Shown here piece after piece: positions 59,106 to 64,000 of a DNA stretch of 64,000 bases. Under the pieces are notes generated by a model. The model saw nothing but the letters and a program-made list of their open reading frames with translations. It searched no databases and was not told where the DNA came from. Positions within the stretch are counted from its first letter, which is position 1. The number at the start of each line of letters is the position of its first letter. The translations under genes were made by a program, and so were the position numbers. Where the stretch lies: assembly GCA_013349285.1 (NCBI GenBank), contig DUZU01000009.1:1-64000 (forward strand), written 5' to 3'. This DNA is from Deltaproteobacteria bacterium (GTDB lineage Bacteria; Desulfobacterota; Desulfobulbia; Desulfobulbales; Desulfurivibrionaceae).

Positions 59106-60566
59106 TTAACCAAGGCGATAATTGGGCGCCTCTTTGGTGATGATCACGTCATGCACATGACTCTCTTTAAGGCCGGCCGCGGTGATCTTGACAAAGCGCG
59201 CCTTCTGCCGGAGCTCTTCGATGCTGGACGCCCCCAGATAACCCATGCCGGAGCGCAACCCGCCCATCAACTGATAGATCATCGAGGAAAGGGGCCCACG
59301 GTAGGGAACCTTACCCTCGATCCCCTCGGGGACGAACTTGGACTGGGACTCGACATTGTCCTGGAAATAACGGTCGCTGCTGCCCTTTTTCATGGCCCCC
59401 AGCGAGCCCATGCCGCGGTAGCCCTTGTAGGTCCGCCCCTGGTAAAGAAAGGTCTCGCCCGGCGACTCATCGGTGCCGGCAAAGAGGCTGCCGATCATGA
59501 CCACCCTGGCCCCGATGCCGATGGCCTTGGTGATCTCGCCGGAAAACTTGATCCCGCCGTCGGCAATCACCGGTATCCCGTATTTTTCCGCCATCTTGGC
59601 GCTGTTGTAAATGGCGCTCATCTGCGGCACCCCGACTCCGGCGACGATCCGGGTCGTACAGATCGAGCCGGGCCCGACTCCGACCTTGACACAGCTGGCC
59701 CCGGCCTTGATCAGGGCTTCGGTCCCTTCGGCGGTGGCCACGTTGCCGGCAATAATCTGCAGATCGGGAAAAGCGTCCCTGATCCGGATGAGGGCGTTGA
59801 GAATATTGCGGGAATGGCCGTGGGCCGAATCAAGCACCACCACGTCAACACCGACATTGATCAATTTTTCCACATGCTCCAGGCTGGTGTTCACCCCGAT
59901 GGCGGCGCCCACCCGCAGGCGGCCCAGTTCATCCTTGGCGGCGTGGGGATACTTTCTAACCTTTTCAATATCCTTGATGGTGATCATCCCCTGCAGGTTG
60001 TTGTCATCATCCACCACCAGCAATTTTTCGATCCGATGCTCATGGAGCAGGGCCTTGGACTGTTCCAAGGTGATCCCGGGCTTGGCGGTCACCAGGTTCT
60101 TACTGGTCATTACATCCTGAACCAGCAGATCCTCATCGGTGACAAACCTGAGATCGCGGTTGGTGACGATCCCGACCAGCTTTTTGCCGCTTAAGACGGG
60201 TACCCCGGAGATCCGGTAATTATTCATGATCTTATTCACGTCCCGCACGGTCTGCCCTTCTTCCACGGTGATCGGGTCGATAATCATGCCGGATTCCGAC
60301 TTTTTAACCCGTTTCACCTCGCGAACCTGCTCGTCAATGGTCATGTTTTTATGAATAATCCCGATCCCGCCTTCCCGGGCCATGGTGATCGCGGCCCGGT
60401 GCTCGGTGACCGAATCCATCGCCGCGCTGACCAGGGGAATATTGAGCTTGATGGTCTTGGTCAACTGGGTGGCCAGGCTCACTTCATTGGGCAAAACCTC
60501 GGAAGCGGCAGGCACTAACAACAGATCGTCAAAGGTATAGGCATGTTCTATTTTATCGAGTGACAT
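59106..60566 (-). CDS. guaB: Inosine-5'-monophosphate dehydrogenase
   Basis: A 486-residue IMP dehydrogenase with catalytic C303 in [15 protein letters not shown], two CBS domains inserted at about 95-205, and the flap region [20 protein letters not shown]. It catalyses the rate-limiting IMP to XMP step. First gene of the guaB-guaA-NYN operon. Confidence 0.97.
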   Translation of the reverse strand: MSLDKIEHAYTFDDLLLVPAASEVLPNEVSLATQLTKTIKLNIPLVSAAMDSVTEHRAAITMAREGGIGIIHKNMTIDEQVREVKRVKKSESGMIIDPITVEEGQTVRDVNKIMNNYRISGVPVLSGKKLVGIVTNRDLRFVTDEDLLVQDVMTSKNLVTAKPGITLEQSKALLHEHRIEKLLVVDDDNNLQGMITIKDIEKVRKYPHAAKDELGRLRVGAAIGVNTSLEHVEKLINVGVDVVVLDSAHGHSRNILNALIRIRDAFPDLQIIAGNVATAEGTEALIKAGASCVKVGVGPGSICTTRIVAGVGVPQMSAIYNSAKMAEKYGIPVIADGGIKFSGEITKAIGIGARVVMIGSLFAGTDESPGETFLYQGRTYKGYRGMGSLGAMKKGSSDRYFQDNVESQSKFVPEGIEGKVPYRGPLSSMIYQLMGGLRSGMGYLGASSIEELRQKARFVKITAAGLKESHVHDVIITKEAPNYRLG

Positions 60567-60726
60567 ATGGGGACTCCCTAAAAAAATATTGCTGGGAAAA
60601 AACGCTTCAAATTAAAAAACTGCAACAAGCAGGAAAACACTTCAAACTTCTTTTATAAAAAACTTAAGGGCTCCCGGTCAATGATCAGTTTATCAAGCCG
60701 ACGGCCGCCACAACATAAAGATGACC

Positions 60727-61665
60727 TTACAAACCAGCCGCGCTCGGCAGAGAGCTCAGTAAAATACCCTCCAGCAGCCCCCCGTCGCTTACCACGATTT
60801 CGTCGCAGGCCAAGAGCTGCAACAGTTCCCGGTAAATAACCGCCCCGGCCACAATGATCCGGCCGCGGCCTTCACCCAGACCGGGCAAGGCCAGCCGCTG
60901 CTCACTAGAAAGAGCGGTGAGTACTGCAAAAATATTTTCCAGCCGCCCTTGGCCGAGAACATGGTTCTGGACCAGATTTTCATCATAGACGGCAAGCCCT
61001 AAATCCAGGGCGCCAAGGCTGGTGGCGGTGCCGCCGGAACCGACAACCCGGCAGCCGGCAGCCGGCAGCGCCAGATCAGTCAAACCCTCCTTGAGCCTCG
61101 CCCGCACATGACCGGCCATCGCGGCAAGGGCTAAGCTCTCCGGAGCGATCTCAGCAAAAGCTTCGGTAAGATTGACCGCGCCGATGGGCAGACTCCGTAT
61201 CATTGGCGGCGCGCCATGCTCAGCAAGCCAGATCATTTCGGTGCTGCCGCCGCCGACATCAACCAGCAGCAGGGGAGGCTCAAGCGCCCCTTTGCCCGTA
61301 AAAAGCGCGCCGCGCAAGGACAGGGCCGCCTCTTCCGCACCATCGACCACCTCAACCGCAAAGCCGAGCGCGGAGTGCGCCCTCGCGAGGAAAAGGTCCC
61401 GGTTGGCGGCCAGGCGCAGGGCATGGGTCCCGCAGGCCCGGATATAACGGGGCTGATAATGATCAATCATCCCGGCAAATTGAGCCAGAGCGGCGATGCC
61501 GCGCTCAATGGCACCGGGCTGCAACAGATGATCCGCCCCAAGCCCTTCACCCAGGCGGACGGTGTTGAGTTCCTTGCAGCTGGGGACAAATTTTCCCGGG
61601 CCGAGATCGGCAATTAAAAGTCGAAAACTGTTGGTGCCGATATCGATGCCGGCCGCCCTGACCAT
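60727..61665 (-). CDS. Ppx/GppA family phosphatase
   Basis: A 312-residue member of the exopolyphosphatase/guanosine pentaphosphatase family: AGIDIGTNSFRLLIADLG (phosphate 1), LLVDVGGGSTEMIWL (phosphate 2) and VVGSGGTATSLGAL. It is the short, two-domain form without the C-terminal HD extension of E. coli Ppx. With the RSH protein it may take part in (p)ppGpp or polyphosphate metabolism. Start assigned at the Met before VRAAGIDIG, with GGAGG 13 nt upstream; an ATG 11 codons earlier lacks a site. Confidence 0.9.
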   Translation of the reverse strand: MVRAAGIDIGTNSFRLLIADLGPGKFVPSCKELNTVRLGEGLGADHLLQPGAIERGIAALAQFAGMIDHYQPRYIRACGTHALRLAANRDLFLARAHSALGFAVEVVDGAEEAALSLRGALFTGKGALEPPLLLVDVGGGSTEMIWLAEHGAPPMIRSLPIGAVNLTEAFAEIAPESLALAAMAGHVRARLKEGLTDLALPAAGCRVVGSGGTATSLGALDLGLAVYDENLVQNHVLGQGRLENIFAVLTALSSEQRLALPGLGEGRGRIIVAGAVIYRELLQLLACDEIVVSDGGLLEGILLSSLPSAAGL

Positions 61666-61763
61666 TGCTTTGTCATTGCCTCCAAACCCGTAATGCATTA
61701 AAATATAATTGTTATAAGCAGTTACGCGCTATAAAACGACCATCGCCAAAAGGAGCAACCACC

Positions 61764-62372
61764 GTGATCCTGAACATCAACCCGCAAAATCCGCAAGCAC
61801 GCCTGATCAAACAGGCCGCCGACGCCATGCGCAAGGGCGCGGTCATCTGCTACCCGACGGACACCGTTTACGGCATCGGTTGCGATATGTTCAACCAAAA
61901 GGCGGTTAAACGCATCCATCAAATAAAAAAGAGGCCGACACATAAACCGTTCAGTTTCATGTGCTCAAACCTCAAAAACGTCAGCGACTATTGCCATATT
62001 TCCAACACGAGCTACCGGATCATCAAAAAACACCTGCCGGGCCCTTACACCTTTATTCTCCAAGCGACCAAGCTGGTCCCGAAAATCATGATCACCAATC
62101 AGAAAACCGTGGGGATCAGGGTGCCGGATAACCCGATCTCCCTGGCGCTGATCGAAGCCCTCGGCAATCCCATTGTCAACAGCAGCGTAATCTTGAACCC
62201 TGACGAGCAGCCGATTACCGAAGCATACGAAATCGAGGAGCGGCTGGGTAACCAGATCGACATCATCATTGATGGGGGACCGGTCTACCCTGAGCCCTCC
62301 AGCGTAATTTCCCTTATTTCCGATGTTCCGGAAATTATCCGAGCAGGAAAAGGCGATATCAGCAGCTTCTGA
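61764..62372 (+). CDS. Threonylcarbamoyl-AMP synthase-like (Sua5/YciO/YrdC)
   Basis: A 202-residue YrdC-domain protein: ICYPTDTVYGIGCDMFNQKAVKRIHQIKKRP, GPYTFILQATK, VGIRVPDN and a C-terminal SSVISL...IRAGKG. It likely makes the threonylcarbamoyl-AMP used in t6A tRNA modification; the YciO branch is less certain. It starts with GTG behind AAAGGAG (61748-61754). The upstream gene ppx is divergent. Confidence 0.9.
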   Translation: MILNINPQNPQARLIKQAADAMRKGAVICYPTDTVYGIGCDMFNQKAVKRIHQIKKRPTHKPFSFMCSNLKNVSDYCHISNTSYRIIKKHLPGPYTFILQATKLVPKIMITNQKTVGIRVPDNPISLALIEALGNPIVNSSVILNPDEQPITEAYEIEERLGNQIDIIIDGGPVYPEPSSVISLISDVPEIIRAGKGDISSF

Positions 62373-62373
62373 G

Positions 62374-62394
62374 CCACCCGGTAAAGCCGGGTGG
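62374..62394. terminator. Hairpin between convergent yrdC and ihf genes
   Basis: CCACCCGG-TAAAG-CCGGGTGG, 8-bp perfect GC-rich stem right after the yrdC stop. No T-run follows, so it is a probable rather than certain terminator. Confidence 0.45.
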
Positions 62395-62417
62395 ATTGCC
62401 GCCGACCGCTTACAAAC

Positions 62418-62705
62418 TTATTTGCCTTTCTGGATCAAGGCATCTTTGAGGGACTTGCTCATGGTGAAATGAAGATTCTTGCGGGCCGGAATCTCCATGA
62501 TTTTACCGGTCCTCGGATTTTTGGTTGTCCGGGACTTGCGCTCCCGAACGGAAAAACTGCCGAACCCACGAATCTCCACCCGCCGATCTTCGGACAAAGC
62601 GTCGACGATGGTGTCAAGCATGATATCAATTGCCTGACCGACGTCCTTTTTCAGATAATCACCCATTTCACCTGACACCGCATTTACCAAATCACGTTTC
62701 AACAT
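62418..62705 (-). CDS. ihfB: Integration host factor / HU family DNA-binding protein
   Basis: A 95-residue HU/IHF fold protein. The beta-arm has VEIRGFGSFSVRERKSRTTKNPRTGK, with the conserved NPRTGK tip, and the N-terminus MLKRDLVNAV. Residues and position next to sppA and rpsA favour the IHF beta subunit, although distinguishing alpha, beta and HU by eye is not safe. It bends DNA, which helps sigma-54 activators. It follows sppA by 15 bp. Confidence 0.85.
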   Translation of the reverse strand: MLKRDLVNAVSGEMGDYLKKDVGQAIDIMLDTIVDALSEDRRVEIRGFGSFSVRERKSRTTKNPRTGKIMEIPARKNLHFTMSKSLKDALIQKGK

Positions 62706-62720
62706 CTTGCTCTACACTCC

Positions 62721-63641
62721 CTATCGCATATTCCCCAGCCACTCATAGGCGAGGATCGGACCAGACACCGTGGCCTGATTTAACAATGATTTACTGTTTT
62801 TGCCGGTCATCAATCGCAGCAGAGAATAGTCATCCTCCTCCGGATAGATCAACAACGGCACCCCCTCAGACTTATACCCGGCCAAACTTGCGGCCAGCAA
62901 AACCGCATCGGTAAAATTGCCGAGCTCATCGACCAGGCCGTACTCCTTGGCCTGGGCTCCGGAAAAAATCCGGCCATCGGCAATCTTCCGCACCTCTATT
63001 TCCGGCAAAGAACGACTGGTCGCGGCGGCCGCGACAAATTGATCATAAACCGTGTCAATCAGCGCCTGCAACACCTGGCGCTCCTCATCGGTGATCGGCC
63101 GGGAAGAAGAGCCGATATCCTTGAGCCGGCCGCTTTTGACCACCTCACTCTTATAACCTATTTTCTCAAAAAGTCCCTCAAGATTGGCAAACTTAAGGAT
63201 CACCCCCATGCTGCCGGTCAAGGTGCCGGGGTTGGCCATGATCTTGGCGGCGCCCAAAGAGACGTACAATCCGCCGGAAGCGGCCACCGAGGACAACGAG
63301 GCCACCACCGGCTTGACCTTGTTGGTCCGCCGCACCTCGTCGTAAATCTCCTGGGAAGCGCCAACCGTGCCCCCCGGGCTGTCAACCCGCAGGACAATGG
63401 CCTTCACCTTGGCATCCTCCCGGAAGGCGATCAGATTGGCAATCACCTCTTCGGGTTCGACAATAACCCCCTTAACCTCGACAATGCCGACCCCTTCCCG
63501 TTTAAACAGCTCCGCCTGGGAGGGATTGATCAGGCTGGAAATAAAAAAGGTTATTCCGGTCCAAAAAAACAGCATGATTGCCCCCAGGATCAGAAGTCCT
63601 GTGAAAACCGGATGCTTTTGGCGGAATAACCTTTTTGTCAT
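62721..63641 (-). CDS. sppA: Signal peptide peptidase SppA
   Basis: A 306-residue membrane-anchored serine protease of the short SppA type. One N-terminal membrane helix (15-35) and a ClpP-like domain: IVLRVDSPGGTVGASQEIYDEV, catalytic S122 in SSVAASGGLY and Lys174 in KSGRLKDIGS (52 residues apart, as in the Bacillus enzyme). It degrades signal peptides after cleavage. It follows the rpsA stop by 31 bp. Confidence 0.93.
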   Translation of the reverse strand: MTKRLFRQKHPVFTGLLILGAIMLFFWTGITFFISSLINPSQAELFKREGVGIVEVKGVIVEPEEVIANLIAFREDAKVKAIVLRVDSPGGTVGASQEIYDEVRRTNKVKPVVASLSSVAASGGLYVSLGAAKIMANPGTLTGSMGVILKFANLEGLFEKIGYKSEVVKSGRLKDIGSSSRPITDEERQVLQALIDTVYDQFVAAAATSRSLPEIEVRKIADGRIFSGAQAKEYGLVDELGNFTDAVLLAASLAGYKSEGVPLLIYPEEDDYSLLRLMTGKNSKSLLNQATVSGPILAYEWLGNMR

Positions 63642-63672
63642 ATCAGACTCGGACTGAAAATTTACCCGGAAA

Positions 63673-64000
63673 TTACTCCTGTGATTCTCCTTCCTTGCCC
63701 TTGTTCTTCATCTCGGTTTTCAAAAGATCACCGATGGTGGAAGGACCGCTGGCAGCCTGCTTCTGCTTGTAATCCTCATAGGAGCCTTCACCGGAATCAT
63801 CGGTAAGCGCCTTGATGGACAGACCGATCTTCCGGTCCTTGGCGGAAACATTGATCACCTTGGTTTCAAGGGTATCGCCGACATTGTACATCCCAACCGG
63901 AGTGGTGATCTTCTCCTTGCTGATCTCGGAGACATGAACCAGACCTTCGATTCCCTCTTCAACCTCAACAAACACGCCGAACTCGGTCACGTTGGTGATC
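63673..64000 (-). CDS. rpsA: 30S ribosomal protein S1, C-terminal part (truncated by window edge)
   Basis: The open frame runs past the end of the window, so only the last part of the protein is seen. It contains an S1 RNA-binding domain (VTEFGVFVEVEEGIEGLVHVSEIS) and an acidic, Lys/Gln-rich tail (YEDYKQKQ, STIGDLLKTEMKNKG), as in the end of S1. Leftward, upstream of sppA and ihf. Confidence 0.85.
   Translation of the reverse strand, partial: ITNVTEFGVFVEVEEGIEGLVHVSEISKEKITTPVGMYNVGDTLETKVINVSAKDRKIGLSIKALTDDSGEGSYEDYKQKQAASGPSTIGDLLKTEMKNKGKEGESQE

Overview
The window looks like a chromosomal segment of a Desulfobacterota (delta-proteobacterial) anaerobe, probably close to the Desulfobulbales. 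This is inferred from gene content only: many sigma-54 and two-component regulators, two NhaD antiporters, a glutaredoxin / ferredoxin-thioredoxin-reductase fusion, a complete type II secretion operon, short-form ThiC, paired TIGR04282/TIGR04283 glycosyltransferases, and the order rpsA-sppA-ihf. No rRNA, tRNA, CRISPR array, insertion sequence or prophage was seen.

Layout. 0.1-5.0 kb: a leftward operon of a Lon protease with a receiver domain inserted in front of its ATPase core, a sensor histidine kinase and an NtrC-type sigma-54 activator. 5.2-12.3 kb: rightward, a consensus -24/-12 (sigma-54) promoter, then three small genes that share a FAEAGE-type peptide (one repeat protein, two UspA-like proteins), an SLC13-type permease and two paralogous NhaD antiporters. 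12.5-24.6 kb: a type II secretion locus (gspG, then gspEFHJIKLMCD with overlapping genes). It is interrupted by a small accessory patch holding a Grx-FTR fusion behind a second consensus sigma-54 promoter, a frameshifted XylR_N-type remnant and strong inverted repeats. 24.8-29.6 kb: a GldA / GldFG / DUF4340 ABC export-type operon. 29.7-35 kb: htpG, an HDOD protein and a receiver - substrate-binding-protein-like - CheW triple fusion. 35-43 kb: sulfurtransferase, mntP, thiC, a DNA glycosylase, small membrane proteins, and trmJ with rnr. 43-50.7 kb: an RSH (ppGpp) protein whose synthetase domain looks dead, a Crp/Fnr regulator, a phosphopantetheinyl transferase, cvpA, two glycosyltransferases, a UPF0280 protein and an EF-hand protein. 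50.7-56.5 kb: a leftward four-gene signalling operon (GAF histidine kinase, receiver-TPR, CCHC zinc-knuckle membrane protein, receiver-kinase). 56.7-64 kb: guaB-guaA-NYN/CSD protein, ppx, yrdC/sua5, ihf, sppA and the 3' end of rpsA.

The best candidate for an undescribed system is the first 12 kb. A divergent regulatory operon (Lon-receiver fusion, kinase, sigma-54 activator) faces a textbook sigma-54 promoter. That promoter drives three adjacent genes built around the same roughly 20-residue helical motif, with ion transporters downstream. The simplest reading is a stress-responsive, sodium/pH-linked module with a proteolytic control arm, but the link between its halves is inferred from position only. 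Other unusual architectures are the receiver-SBP-CheW fusion, the CCHC zinc-knuckle protein and the Grx-FTR fusion.
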